From positions 532,001 through 596,000 of the forward strand of contig JALIZF010001838.1 in assembly GCA_029948255.1 (NCBI GenBank): a stretch of DNA of 64,000 nt, read 5' to 3'. The stretch is from Telmatactis stephensoni (taxonomy: Eukaryota > Cnidaria > Anthozoa > Actiniaria > Isophelliidae). The position numbers were made by a program, and so were the translations under genes. The notes below the pieces were generated by a model, which ran no database searches, was not told the origin of the DNA, and saw only the letters and a program-made list of their open reading frames with translations. Positions 44,560 through 56,814 of the stretch are shown here, in pieces (position 1 is the first letter of the stretch; each line of letters opens with the position of its first letter).

Positions 44560-44680
44560 AGGCTCAGATTTCAGCCGTCGCGGTTTCGTGCGCCCGCGAT
44601 ACCCCCCCCCCCCCCCCCCCCCCCGTGACGGGGATGAGTATCGCGAGCGCACGAAACCCCGACAGCTGGAATCTGAGCCT
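44560..44680. repeat. Foldback around a 23-C run
   Basis: AGGCTCAGATTTCAGCCGTCG plus GGTTTCGTGCGC pair with inverse arms ending AATCTGAGCCT. The centre is a run of C at 44602-44624 flanked by GCGATA and TATCGC. Confidence 0.75.
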
Positions 44681-45327
44681 AGGGTTTCGCATGATACACG
44701 TTTATAACACGATCGGATGAAACGTGAAATTCACGTTCGTGTTCCTCATTTTTGATGACTTAAAATCACAGTTCAGGCAATTTTTAAAAACATTTTTTTG
44801 AGAAAACTAGCTTATACGATGCACAAATATAAAGCTGTGCATGTAATTTTTGTTTAGGAGCAAAGACCAGAAACTATAATATTAAACGCTTCGCAGTTCT
44901 GTATACATATCTCTTCCAAATCGACACAGAAGAAAGCAATAGATTTAATAGCAAAATCAATAGGAAAAATAACCTTGATCACGAATTCTTTTTAGTAAGA
45001 TTGAAAGGAAAAACGCACAGGAATATCAAATGAACAAATATAATAGTTTTGAAGTGCGTTTATTACCGAAATTACACATGCGGATTTTAATCAATTTCCC
45101 AAGCGGATTTGGGGTTTCTAATGATTTTTCTTGCGGATTTGCGGATTTCGTCAACCCCCCATGTCCACCTCCAATATCTTTTTGCTCTTCATTTTCCATT
45201 GGAGATTACAAGACCTAAAAGCAAACTAATTGTGCAATTAGTTTGCTTTATACCATAGCTACGATATAACTCGCTCTTTGTTATTGACCTAATATATTGA
45301 AAACACAAAATCATAAATTTGTGTATA

Positions 45328-45605
45328 CACCTATTTCAATAAACGTTGTCGGTATCAAGTCTACGCGACTCACCCGAAAAGGAGTATGTCAAGAAATTAC
45401 TAAAGTTATAAAACCACAAAAATCCCACGCGATTACTCAAATTCAGCTTGCTCTGAGCTTATACACTAAAGAACTTCACTTACTGATGCTAAAGTCAATA
45501 CCAAAGCAGAAAAGAAAGAAAAGTTTTGCCACAACCCATACTTCTTTTCGGTCTAGTCGCGTGGGCTTGAGAGCTCTCGCCCGACAACATTTTTTGAAAT
45601 AGGTG
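45328..45605. mobile_element. MITE family C, copy 3 (different interior)
   Basis: Ends CACCTATTTCAATAAACG and TTTTTTGAAATAGGTG, flanked by TA on both sides. The interior is unrelated to copies 1 and 2 except for inverted pieces (ACGCGACTCACCCGAAAAG and CTTTTCGGTC...CGCGT). Confidence 0.75.
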
Positions 45606-46773
45606 TATTTAAGTCAAAATATCGTCTCGCGGAATTTTGATATTTTTACTTAACTGATCTAAAGTGACATTTGTATGTATTTGAATAGACTTTGCAATTA
45701 ATAAATGACTAAGGAAGAGATTGATTGGATATCTTTCTGTTTTCAGAACTCCAGACATATACCAGAAACCATTTTTATTTATCGTGAAATTATGGATATC
45801 TGTGCGACTTAAAATGTTATTCACTGATATAAACCGCGAGGGAAATGCGTGTAGATGACAATAAATCCCTAGCCCTCCCTAGAGAGTAGAAAGAAATATA
45901 ATGAATTATGGGACATTTTTAAAATGAAGGCAATAGGGCATTCGTTCATTCCAGTCAAAACAATCATGGTTTTTTTTCCCTTTTACTTTTGAATATATTT
46001 ATCAAAAATGCATTTCATTTTTTTCCTCCAAACAAGAAAGATAGTTTTCCCCAAAATTGTGCAATTAGATTGCTTTATACCATAGCTACGATATAACATG
46101 CGCTCTGATTGGCGAAATCAAGCGTACAACAACTCCCATAGCTAAACGCTCGCGTAAAAACAACGCGCTTCTCTTTTTCCCTTGCAATTTTCATGAAAAT
46201 TGTTGTAAAAACGGAAAACATAAAAACCGCGTTATTATTATTATTATTATTATTATTAACATATTATACTATATTGAAAGGCTTTTTTGGTAAATTGAAC
46301 TTATAGAAAAATAGATAACACTTCTTAGAATCAAAACTCAAAACTTAATCCCGATTCAAAATAACAAGCTGTTTTTCGTTCAGCTGTGTGTCGCCTTGTG
46401 CAACTTTTACACATTTTTTGTGCTTAGCAACCTCCCGCATGCATGCACCCAAAACTCGATAAATGCACGCCAGTTTTAACAATCATTATCTTTATTGGTT
46501 TTTATTCTTTACAACCTTGATCATCAAGCTAAAAAAATGTGAACTCGTGAAATTGAATGACGGTATATCCATTTCCTTAAGGAAGATCCAGACAGAAAAA
46601 CATCAAGCGATTTTCTAAATTATATTGGATTGTTTGACTAGTCGATCCATTACTCAATCAAAGCTAACTAACCAGTTTTCTAATGACAATCAAAGCTGGG
46701 AGGGAGGGGAGTTACGATATGTTATCCGTGTCCGTTCAGTGGTTTTCATGTCGTGGCTTCATTCTCAATTCAT
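45606..46773. other. Intergenic region with short direct repeats
   Basis: No gene found. CTTTATACCATAGCTACGATATAAC occurs both at about 45248-45272 and at 46073-46097, and an ATT microsatellite at 46228-46258. TTTATT motifs at 46491-46506, read on the minus strand as AATAAA, may be poly(A) signals for the secreted-precursor gene. Confidence 0.5.
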
Positions 46774-48171
46774 TTAACCTTTTAATTTTCTTGGAGGCCA
46801 TTTGCGGCAGAGTCGAGACCAGCATCTGCCACGGATAAAGCAAGTGTACTGGGCTCTATGGCAAACCTTATAGCGATGGCCATGTCCCTTGCAGTACTTT
46901 TTCCAGAAGACGAAGCAAACTTTACCGTACTTTCGTACGCGTCTGCAGTGATGGGCAAATTTGCATTTACTGCAACATCTCCAACATATCTTCTTCTTCT
47001 TGTACTTCTTGCTCTTTTTGCAGTGGACCTTCAATTTGAATCCCCTTCGGCAACGGTAACCTGTACACACAGGAAGGCAAGGATTCCTCATGAGTAACAC
47101 TATGAATTAAATTATGTAACTCTTGTGTACCAAACCAAACCAAACCGCAAACCAAACCAAACCAAACCAAACCAAACCAAACCAAACCAAACCAAACCAA
47201 ACAAAACAAGCTATCAATAGTTTAAGGAAATAAAAATAAAAGTTGTTATATAGATGAAGCTTGTAATTAGATTGAAGATTTCTCCTACGTACAGAGAGGT
47301 TTTAAATGAACGAAATAGCTAAAATGACAAGCAAGATCTCTAGATAACATTGCTTACACTAAGTTACGAGATTTTTTTACTCACGCCGTCTCCTCCGAGG
47401 ATCGTCCACTAGATCATTTTCTTCCTCCTCAGGATCTTCTGCGAGAAAGAGAAACAAAGCTCCATTATAATGAATAGAATACCATTTACTTACTTTTAAG
47501 TGCTCTATATGCGTAGAGCCGTCAAATTACTTAGTTCTGTTGCATCTAAGAGTTGGAAGGGGCTGCATGCAAACTTGTAAAACATTCACAGAACATTTTA
47601 AACTGAAGAATTTGGCCTGGAAATAGCTACATGCACACTTTCTAACGAGTCTACGATATATATATAAGATTAGAGTGAATCAATACACGTAAAGCAGCCA
47701 TCGAAAACTTGTTCAGCTCTGTTGCATCTGGAGAGTTGGGAGTGGCTGCATGCAAACTAGCAAAACATTCCCAATTCACGAAAAACAATCGCCTTATTTT
47801 TAACGAAAAAGCAATCAATTCTTCAAAAGCTACATTATAAGTTACTACAAGCATGTCATACCTTCTTCTTCGTCTTGTTCTGCTTCCTTCAGGGCGGTGC
47901 TCTCTAACTCGGCATCATCTTCTTCTTCGTCATCTGCAGTGAAACATGAACGCCTCATATATTAAGTACACAAAAACGTTAAGTAAAGTGACAGGAAAAT
48001 TCAGGAGGTAGAGACAGATGTTTGAGAAAAATTACCCGAAGCTGGAACTTCTGGAACCTCGGGAGCCTCTTCATCTTCCTTGGGTTCATCGACGGTCGCA
48101 TCTTCAGTTGGAGCAGCTCCAATGAAGGCAATAAAGCCAAAGAGAAACAGCAGAGTTAGAGAGAACTTCAT
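46774..48171 (-). CDS. Secreted cationic cysteine-rich peptide precursor, 4 exons
   Basis: Exons in transcript order: 48171-48036, 47933-47862, 47438-47385, 47060-46774. All introns are GT-AG, sum 549 bp, 182 aa. Residues 1-20 are a signal peptide (MKFSLTLLFLFGFIAFIGAA). Residues 21-83 are strongly acidic, about 34 Asp/Glu of 63. Residues 84-88 are five arginines, a furin-type cleavage site. Residues 89-182 contain 13 Cys, 35 Lys/Arg and no Asp/Glu, with a CWRCC cluster and aromatic residues next to several cysteines. The odd number of cysteines leaves one unpaired or used for dimerisation. The acidic pro / basic mature design is that of antimicrobial or mucus-binding peptide precursors. I do not recognise the family, so activity is inference. 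A TATA box lies 63 bp upstream. Confidence 0.87.
47131..47206. repeat. (AAACC)n microsatellite in intron 3 of the precursor gene
   Basis: About 14 CAAAC/AAACC pentamers with one GC interruption. It lies 70 bp from the last exon, on its acceptor side. Confidence 0.93.
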
Positions 48172-48233
48172 GTTTGCAGTCGTTACCTCCTCAGGCACTT
48201 AGAACTCGACTGAATTAGCTCTGAATCAAACCC

Positions 48234-48241
48234 TTTTTATA
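48234..48241 (-). promoter_or_regulatory. TATA box of the secreted-precursor gene
   Basis: The minus strand reads GCATATAAAAAGGG over 48231-48244. It is 63 bases before the ATG at 48171, which predicts a transcription start near 48205 and a short 5' UTR of about 35 bases. A strong TATA box fits an inducible or tissue-specific gene. Confidence 0.65.
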
Positions 48242-48244
48242 TGC

Positions 48245-50047
48245 TCTTGTTATGGAATTTTTAATAATAAATATTACGCTGTCAAAGTGCCGATTTGTTT
48301 AAGGTGCAGCCAAGGTAGTGACTTGCGCCTCCTACTACTATTATTATTTGAAATTGCCACAGGGCAATATTTCCATTAAAGGAAATATCCATTAAACTTT
48401 ACGTTTCATAGATATTCAATGATTAATAGAATTTTATGCAACACTGGACAATACAAACTTGCACGGTAGCAAAAAACGCGGTTAAAATTGCTCATACTAT
48501 ATATATCAGTGCTCAAAAGTAAAGAATAACTTGAGTTAATATGTTAATATTTGTACAAATAAAGTAAAGTAGTTAACTGATTTATTGAAGACTATGCACT
48601 ATGTTTGACGTGGAACCTTATATTGGTCGGCGTCTTTAATAATTGGCGCAGCTTGACCACTGAGACAAGTATGAGTCACGAACAAAATTTATAGTCGAAA
48701 TTAAAACAAACTCCAAAACCCACTGAAAAAAATAGGCCTAAAAAAATGGTTCGAATAAAGAGTTTGTTTGCGTTGCGCTTTCTGGAAGACGGCGTCCTAA
48801 CTCTTTTGAAAAGATGCGCAAAACTGATTGACCGGCCAACACGAACCGAGATAATGTGAAAATCACGAAAAAAGTGTAATCTTGGCTGTGAAAAACAAAT
48901 TTAGAACATGTTTAAAAACAACCTTGGCTTAACATTATCATATAAAATTCCTGTTTGTCAAAAAACTTTGCGTGTATAAACAGATAAGTAAATAAGTATG
49001 ATAATCCCCTCTTTAATAGATTCCACAGTTAAATGGTTTAAAAACAACCTACACGCACTGACGAATAAATAAATGAGTGTTTTTAATCATCAATTTTATT
49101 ACCATCGCATAACAAATCTTCGATGTGAGTGAGGGTTATTTTTTGTTGGGCTTGGTACTATAACTTTCTCTATTCCTCGAAAAAAAAGATATCTTGGAAT
49201 AGAATTTTAAGTTATTAAAACTTCTAATATAATTTTAGGGTGGAATCAATGAAGCAATCGCCCGTTCGATAATACCTTGAGTGGATCACACGGGCTGTTA
49301 TCACCGACATTGGCAGTGAGTCCCATTTAAGAACATTGAGCCACAGTTAACTCAATCTTAATAATGGTTACTGTGTTGAAATATCCTGAAATATAACAAC
49401 AGCTGAGTGTTGTGATGAAATCGTGGTATTTTAAAGTGTTTCAACTTTAGTTTAACTGTATTAAAGGCATTAAAGAGCATTATTAGTATAATGTCTTAAC
49501 TATTCAAATGTGACCGCAACTACTAATTTTGAGATGAAGTTGAATTACTCGGATACCAAAGCAATGTCAAGTTATAACCCCCCTAGCTTCCCCCGGTTCC
49601 CTCGTCCCAGCAAGTTATCTAGCTATCGCAGAGAGTGAATTAAGCTAGAGGCAAAAAATTTTGTTTGCGCCTTTTATGATTAATAGCTGTCTTATGTGAC
49701 TCAACAAGGTTTTGTCAAGGTCCAATAAACTTTCTTAAACATCATTAGATTGCATATTAACGCTATTATTACATCGTTAATATAACCTACCAGAAAACGC
49801 AAAATGATAAATACGTTTTACAACCTGAAATCATATATAAAGTGAACTGAATATGGGTAGTTTTTTGTATTCATGGAAAAAGAATAAATTCAGGCTACCG
49901 TGTATATGTGTCTGGCCACGGCGATTAGAGAATTCTAGATTTATATCAGTCGTGTTTTATTTGTGTTCATTGTCCTGTAAAGGTACGGTAATACAACATT
50001 GCTGCGAGGTACGGTAAGGTACGGTAATACAAGGTACGGTAATACAA
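48245..50047. repeat. Intergenic DNA with first copy of a 200-bp duplicated segment
   Basis: No coding region. 49200-49395 (GGTGGAATCAATGAAGCAATC through CACCGACATTGG to AATGGTTACTGTGTTGAAAT) is matched at 52300-52515. A TGACTCAACAAGGTTTTGTC unit at about 49698 starts the degenerate repeat family of 50930-52870. Confidence 0.65.
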
Positions 50048-50366
50048 CATTGCTGCGAGACGAGTTGATCATGAAAAGCAATGCTGCGCGTTTTTCCACC
50101 CGAGAACAAACTTGTCTCGCAACAAACTTATTTGTTGCAAGTTGAGAGAATCCTGTATCATTGGCCGATAAAATCATTTGCTGCAGAACGAGTTGAGTTG
50201 AGGTGGTAATACGAGCAACATTTTAAAATTTTGTTCCAAGAAGTAGAACGACCTTCTACTTTCTGCAACAAAATTTCTCAACCTGCAACAAATAATTTTG
50301 TTGCGAGACAGTTTGTTCTCGGGTGGAAAAACGCGCAGCATCGCTCTTCAACTCGTTTCGCAGCAA
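50048..50366. mobile_element. Foldback element with TTGCTGCGAGAC ends
   Basis: The inverted arms contain GCTGCGCGTTTTTCCACCCG and AGAACAAACTTGTCTCGC and their inverses. The left flank carries local repeats of GGTACGGTAATACAAC at 49983-50046. Non-coding. Confidence 0.75.
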
Positions 50367-50929
50367 TGTTGCGAGACAAGTTGCACGATTTTGTTGCTCG
50401 AATTACCGGGCCTTAAAAGTGTTTGGCATCAAATAAAAGAAAACAAATGAAATTAAACTTTTTCCAAGTTAGACCAAGAAAACATAATATTTCTAAATTG
50501 TTTTTTAAACAGAGGTTTTTGCAAGAGTGATATTATTGACTCCAGGGAGCGACATCTGTGGAAAATGACAATCAACTCTCCGGTCCCCTCCCGGGTGGGG
50601 ATGGGCAGAGGGGGGAGCGAAGGGTTCTTTCCAATATGATATGTGTGTTCTTTGGGTTTTGGGTTTTGAAATTGCTTTTAGCAGAAAATCATCTTTTTGA
50701 TCTGAAATAGGAAAACAAATCACCTTTTCTGGTTTGACTTGGGGAGACGGTTTCTTCAAGCACAGTACTGACAAATTCTCGAGTATCCCCTCCTCCCTTA
50801 CCCCAAAATGAGGCTATGAATGAAAGGAAATAAAGGGAAATTAATTCAATAATCTATTTATTGATCAATTTTGATGGGTTCAACTGCTACTTTAGTTTGA
50901 AAAGTTAAAAAAAAGTTTGTCTTATCATG

Positions 50930-51400
50930 CAGCTTTTCTCATACGTGACTCAGCAAAGTTTAGTCAAGGTTCAACAAATATTTAAAAAATCCATTAGCGT
51001 CATCGTAAACAAGTTCCCATTCAACATCTCAAGTCGTGCGATCATCTGGAAAATGGCTAACCCTCGGCATGTGTTTTGTGCCAAGTTGTCATTGTATGGT
51101 TTTAATAAGGTTCAACGGATTATAAAAAATCCATCAGCGGCGTCACATCAAACACACTTCCACTCAACACCTCAATTTGTGCGACGATCTGGAAAGTGAA
51201 AAAAAAAAGGTACCTCTTGCACATGTTTTGTGCCCAGATGACAGTGTGTTGTTAGTCAGGTGACTCAACAAAGTTTTGTTAAGGCTCAACGGATTGTAAA
51301 AAGTCCATCAACCACGTCAAACACCCTTCCACTCAGATGTTCGATGATCTGGAAACTAAAAAAAATTGTACCAAAGCATGTTTTGTGCCAAATTGATGCG
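50930..51400 (+). repeat. Degenerate 140-175 bp tandem repeats
   Basis: Three units sharing AAGGTTCAACGGAT-like, AAAAATCCATCAGCG, TCAACACCTCAATTTGTGCG, ATCTGGAAA and CATGTTTTGTGCC words, beginning near 50946, 51095 and 51259. Single further units are at 49698 and 52743. Not coding; family unknown. Confidence 0.7.
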
Positions 51401-52299
51401 TTTTCCTTGAGAAGCTGGGACGTTTTTGTTTCAGCGAGGAGTCATTTTTGCGATGAAAATCAGTTCAAATTGCACCAGCTTAGCTTGCACCATCACATGA
51501 CAACTTCGAGCTGCCTGCATGGATGCCTGAGTTTGCATTATCACCTCATTTTCGCTTTGTTGACATGATTTATTAATTATTTATTATTTTTGATATTAGA
51601 TTTGGCTAGTTGAAAATGGCCTCTTCAAAAATACTGAATACCAATAGACAACTATAACAATGGCTGATGTTAATTAACATAAATACTAAACAATGAGTAT
51701 TTACTTCAATTTGAAATCGGGAAGGTTTTCGACTTAAATAATGTGTGCGAATTTCAAAATAAGTATTGAATCATTGACAAGATTTGAGGATTTAGAATTT
51801 TGAAAATGCACCAATACGAGGCTATAAGGCTTCCAATCAAAATTACATACAAAACTCTATTTTTGACTGTGCATAACTTCTTTGATGTTGAACCAAAACT
51901 GATGAAACTTTCTGGAAATATTTGTCATGAAGTACTTTCTCACATAACATTGATCATTTCTTGCAAAAAGCTCTCATTTTCTCTACTGGAAAAAAAACTT
52001 AATTGTGAAAGTGGTGTATACTAGTGAAATAACAAAGGAAATGAAGAAGTCGAAGAATGATTATCAAATGAAACTGAACGAAGTACAGTGTGATTACAAA
52101 CTGGAATCAGAACAGATCAAAATGAAACTGAGATTCCAAATATATAAAGAATAATATTATCTAAAGCCGGTGCCGAATGGAAAAATTGCATGAGTCATGG
52201 TGTTTGATATAACTTTTGTCACATGGTAACTATCTCAAGCATGTTAAGGCCTGGGTTTTCTTTGTGGGGGGTTCAAAAAAAAAGTTTTATTAATACAGC

Positions 52300-52515
52300 T
52301 TGTAAATATAATTTTACGATTGAATCAACAGCACTTTATAAAGCAATCGCCCGTTCAATAATATTTTAAGTGGATCACGGGTTGTGATCACCGACATTGG
52401 TACATTAGGACAGGCATTATAGCACATTGAGTTGACTAATCCAGTAAGAACATATATTGAGCTCATATACAGTTGACTGGCTCAATCTTAACAATGGTTT
52501 CCATGTTGAAATAAC
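52300..52515 (+). repeat. Second copy of the 200-bp duplicated segment
   Basis: Matches 49200-49395 in direct orientation (GCAATCGCCCGTTC, AGTGGATCAC, CACCGACATTGG, CTCAATCTTAA). It has a roughly 35-bp insertion in the middle. Confidence 0.75.
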
Positions 52516-52577
52516 CTAAGTTTGATTGTATAACTTTGAATAGCTTTGCTTGTTAGCTTAACAGCTGCTAAGGGAAA

Positions 52578-52711
52578 TAGGCCCTTTGCAGCACGTGCGA
52601 ATGAGCGCATTTTGGAGGGCAAAAACAATTGTTTCCAGCCAATAGAACATTGAAATTCTTTTGTTTTGCCCTCCAAATTGAGCTGCATTCCAACATGCTG
52701 CAAAGGGCTTA
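52578..52711. mobile_element. 134-bp MITE with TAGGCCCTTTGCAGCA ends
   Basis: The inverted ends TAGGCCCTTTGCAGCA / TGCTGCAAAGGGCTTA enclose GGAGGGCAAAAACAATTG and its partial inverse TTTTGTTTTGCCCTCC. Confidence 0.8.
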
Positions 52712-53513
52712 TTAGAGTTTGTCGTCTCAGCTTTTGTCATACGTGACTCTGCAAAAAAAAATTGTCAAGGTTCAGCTATTTTTTAAAAAATTATCAGCGT
52801 CACCACAAACACTTTCCCACTCAACAATTCAATTAAGCGTGCGAAACATCTGGAAAGTCAAAAACATTCTTTAAAAATTATTTAGAAATGTACATTATTT
52901 TGTTGGCTTATCACTTTTTTTAGTTGTTCGGACACTTTTACAGTTAACGTTGCAGTTTATTTTCATCAAGATTATTTACAAGATATAAGACACATCTACA
53001 TATATGATATATGGACAATGGCGAGGTGGGCCCGATAAGAAGCCTTGGGCTAATTATGAGAATCGAAACACTCCTTAATATAAATAAGTTACAAATACAG
53101 ATTCATGAGCATGATGACATTCTTACATTGATACACAAGAGATTTATAGAGATTTTTACAATAATTACATGTATATTTCATATAGACACAAGAGATTTTA
53201 AAGAGATTTTAAACACTGTACTGAACTACTCTTTTAGCAACTAACTGGTGAACCTCATGCCACGGTTAGACCACAGGGGTTCCCAGACCTTAACAGTTTG
53301 GGTTTCCTGTGGTGTTCGATTCAAAGCGAAGGCGTAACGATTTTCAAGTAAAAAAATCTTACGAAAAAAGCATCAGTTCACTTGGTGCTGATTCTTGATG
53401 GAAAAAAGCCTTTCAATTTCTCCAGAATGGATAAATTTTTGTTAGAGATCTACTACAACCTCTTAAAATCGATAACAGTTGTGAGCTGCTTTGCACGGTT
53501 CACCACATGTATA

Positions 53514-53767
53514 CACCTATTTCAAAAAAGGTTGTCACCGCTAAAAGCGATAGGCGATAGGTAATAGGTCATTCCAAGACCGCAAAGCACTATTGATTTC
53601 TTAATTAAGCCATCCTAAATCTTTCTTTACACTCTTCCATCAAATATTTGGCTATTCATATGTAAATCAATTAGAAATCAATAGTGCTTTGCGGTCTTGG
53701 AATGACCTATTACCTATCGCCTATCGCCTATCGCTCTTAGCGGTGACAACGTTTTTTGAAATAGGTG
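53514..53767. mobile_element. MITE family C, copy 2
   Basis: 254 bp. The arms are identical to copy 1 over more than 80 bp and the central single-copy part is inverted relative to copy 1. Flanked by TA. Confidence 0.88.
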
Positions 53768-55157
53768 TATATTTACACAAGGGGAGACAGCGCAGTTCTC
53801 GTGCTCGCTCAAAATGCGACTTAGCGAGTAAAAAAACTTTCTATTTAATTACATAAGAACATACAAATATATAAATTCTGTTTTGTTAAGAAGTATCCTC
53901 ATGAAATGATCAGAAATAGTATAAGAAATTCGACGTTGATTAGCAACAACTTGAAGCCGAATTGAAGCAAAAGGTGCCTGAACACTCAGGGAGAGGAGAA
54001 ATTGTGCGTATTTGTATTGTATTTAGGCAGTTAGGGAGGGGTCCGTACATATGTTTACAATCTATAGCTATATTTTTGCTAAAACTACTTTTATTTTACT
54101 TTCAATTGGCCGTTATAATAAATCATTCCAGACAAAAATAGTGAACTCTTCCAAACCATTCGAGCAACTCATAAACCATTTTACGTTTGTTTTTTGTACG
54201 CTACATCTCCTGTCCCCCATCCCCTAATTGATCATATCAGTCAACTTCTGCTCTTCTAGACTTTAATAATCAGCGAAGTGTCTAAGAATTTCATTTCGAT
54301 GTTATTTTTAAAAATGTGAAGAGCATGATTGACATGGAACCTTAGGTCCCGTCCACACGTTTTTTCCGTATTTGAAAAACTTCACGTTCACACGTATCGC
54401 TTTCAAATCGTATTTACCCGTCCACACGAATACGCGAAAACGATTCGGCAAATACGCTATAGCCTTCCATACAGAGCATGCGCGTGCTTCCTTATTAGGA
54501 ACGAACCCCCGAAAACCACTTCTAGTTCTGTCTCTTCGCTAGCTGCTAAATTGTACTGGCTTTAAGCGTCGCAAAATGTCCAAATATGATCACAGGCGCC
54601 AACGGCTGAACAAGTGTTTGGGTTACCTGTGGTCATGGTCGAAATATAAAGAACTGTATGGACTTCGTTGTTCCTTATGACATGTATGTTTGATTTTGGG
54701 CTCGAATAGTATTAATAAAGTGTTCAATAAACCTTAAGTGTTGATTTGGTTCTACTTTAAGCGTTATGTAATGCCTTAAGCATGAACCTGATTTCCACTA
54801 TGAACTTATATTTGGACAAGGTCGGCAAACAACGGCGGCCAACTCAACTCAACCACATCATTTACCTCAAACGCCAATAACTTTTTGAACTTTCACGCTA
54901 GAGCCTCAGAATCCAGCCAGAAAAAATCTCAAATAGATAGACACACACAATATACCTTCAATTCCTGGTCTTTTTGCATTCGAATATTACGTATATTACT
55001 TTTAAACTTCTCCTTGAATTAAGCTCTTGCCCTTTATCTGTCAAGTCCACGTGGTGACATTCCTTGCATTCCAACGTTTTGCTCTACAAAAGCAGTTACT
55101 CAACCTTTTGAAATATCTAATCTAAATATATCTATCTAAATATCTATTGTACATCTT
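53768..55157. other. Intergenic, no gene seen
   Basis: AT-rich. A segment from about 54340 with TAGGTCCCGTCCACACG and a repeated TCCACACG word looks like one end of another DNA element; the matching end was not found. Confidence 0.45.
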
Positions 55158-55160
55158 AGG

Positions 55161-55278
55161 CCTAGTTCAAACGTCGCATCTCACATGTGTCGAATTCAAT
55201 GCAAATTAGTCAAATCTTTTGTTTCTACTCATTTGCATTGAATTCAGCACATGTGAGATGCGACGTTTGAACTAGGCC
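55161..55278. mobile_element. Harbinger-like MITE with TTA duplication
   Basis: Arms GCCTAGTTCAAACGTCGCAT / ATGCGACGTTTGAACTAGGC, about 50 bp and nearly perfect. TTA flanks the GGCC ends on both sides (about 55157-55159 and 55279-55281). A 3-bp TTA duplication with GG-starting ends suits PIF/Harbinger (inference). Confidence 0.8.
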
Positions 55279-55299
55279 TTACTAAATTTAGGGGATGTT

Positions 55300-55302
<3 letters not shown>

Positions 55303-55330
<28 letters not shown>

Positions 55331-55399
55331 AACTTCTTTTGTTCTCTGGCCCCCAGGGAAAAGAAAACAAAAGATTCAACGGGCTGGCTCGCCTCCAAT
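55303..55399. repeat. 97-bp foldback
   Basis: GGAGGCGAGCCAGCCCG and the inverse CGGGCTGGCTCGCCTCC. Inner pairing of TTCTTTTGTTCTCTGG with CCAGGGAAAAGAAAACAAAA is imperfect. Confidence 0.8.
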
Positions 55400-55401
55400 A
55401 T

Positions 55402-55690
55402 ACCTATTTCAAAAAAGGTTGTCCTTGGTTTTGTTGCATACTGTACTGCCAGTGAATACTGCATGGACAATTTGTAATTGGGTATCAAGAGGCTCTACTA
55501 CTAATGTTGATTCTCTGTTTCCTCTCAGGTTGAATCTAAGACTTTTTCCGCAACTCTCTTACCTATAAAAATTGTAAAAAAAATACTCAAAATTTGATAT
55601 CCATAATGCATTTCGGTTTTGGTATGCGGTATTCCCTATATATGCAGTATGCATTAAAACTGAGGACAACCTTTTTTGAAATGGGGATAA
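55402..55690. mobile_element. MITE family C, copy 4 (divergent)
   Basis: Ends ACCTATTTCAAAAAAGGTTGT and ACAACCTTTTTTGAAATGGGG, and shared TGTCCT/AGGACA. The interior is unrelated to the other copies. Confidence 0.65.
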
Positions 55691-55874
55691 ACAGCTCCTT
55701 AGTCAGTATACAATTGACCGAATCGAAATATGGTGGCAAATTTGACTAACTATTGTTCTGGACTGACTAGCCTCGGGTTCACGTAGAAACACAAAAGCAT
55801 TTTCACATGAATGAGAGGCTAGTCAGTATAAAAGAATAGTTATTCAAATTTGCCGCCATATTTCGTGTATTGAA

Positions 55875-56660
55875 TGGCTTTAATGGCTTTAAATTTGGAT
55901 GGAATTTTCGAAGAAAATCAGGATTATTGATGCTATCCCATATGACTGGAAAAGAAAAAGAAAAGCACAAACACAAAAAGTTGACGTTGAAACTTCAGAG
56001 ATATACATTGAAATAGAAGGTAAGCGGACCCATTCGACAAAGATCAATGCAAATGTTATTTATTGGAAGTTTGTTGAATCGAAATTTGAAAAACCAACTT
56101 CTCAATCTTATATTAGTAAACAGCTCACTTCTGACGTTAAAATGAGAGCATTTCAATTTAAACTTTTAAATAATTGTTTGTTTTTGAATCAAAAACTTTT
56201 TATGTTTAAAATTGTTGATTCTCCTTTGTGTGGTTTCTGCCATAGGCAGGAAGAAACGATTGAGCATTTCTTTATTGAATGTCAAAACGGCACAAAGAAA
56301 TATATATCATTCCGGAGTGTACTGATTGGCTGAAAACTCTTTTCCGAATAAAGTTACCAAGATAATTTATTTGAGGCCACCAAGATAATTTATTTGAAAA
56401 TCTTTTGTTTTTGATTTTCAAAATAACCCTGTATAATGCAAGAATCAAGGAAAAAAAGCCCGTCTTTGATAGAATTCCGATCAAATAACAAAAAAGAAAT
56501 CTCGGTTGAATGCACACTATTTGAACAAATACGAAAAAATCAGAATTGGTTTTCTAAACACGGACACATAAGACAAGGAAGAATAGGGAGAAAAAAGTAT
56601 TTTTGGAAACAAACAAATGAGACCCTTCATATGTGTCGTGTATTTGTTTTTTCTTAATTC
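55875..56660 (+). pseudogene. 3' end of a LINE (reverse-transcriptase C-terminal zinc-binding region)
   Basis: 55899-56333 encodes MRAFQFKLLNNCLFLNQKL and SPLCGFCHRQEETIEHFFIE, the Cys-Cys-His-Cys-type region (CxxC...HxxxxC) that follows the reverse transcriptase in many LINEs. Coding resumes in another frame at about 56436-56657 (LFEQIRKNQNWFSKHG) after a frameshift. It ends in a TTTA microsatellite at about 56697-56716. 5'-truncated and inactive. Confidence 0.8.
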
Positions 56661-56814
56661 AGTGATGTTTTTCTCTTATATATAATTGTTAAAGCTTTTA
56701 TTTATTTATTTATTTAATGCATTCGCCCAAGGGCAGGTAATTTTACAATAGGACTCAAGGTCCCCTACAAGGTAAATTACCCGACCCAACCCCTAAAAGA
56801 AAAAAAAGATATAA

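Noticed and set aside
46858..47097. 79-residue hydrophobic plus-strand frame
   Set aside because: Antisense of the Cys/Lys-rich last exon of the secreted precursor. The minus-strand reading has splice sites, a signal peptide and consistent phase.
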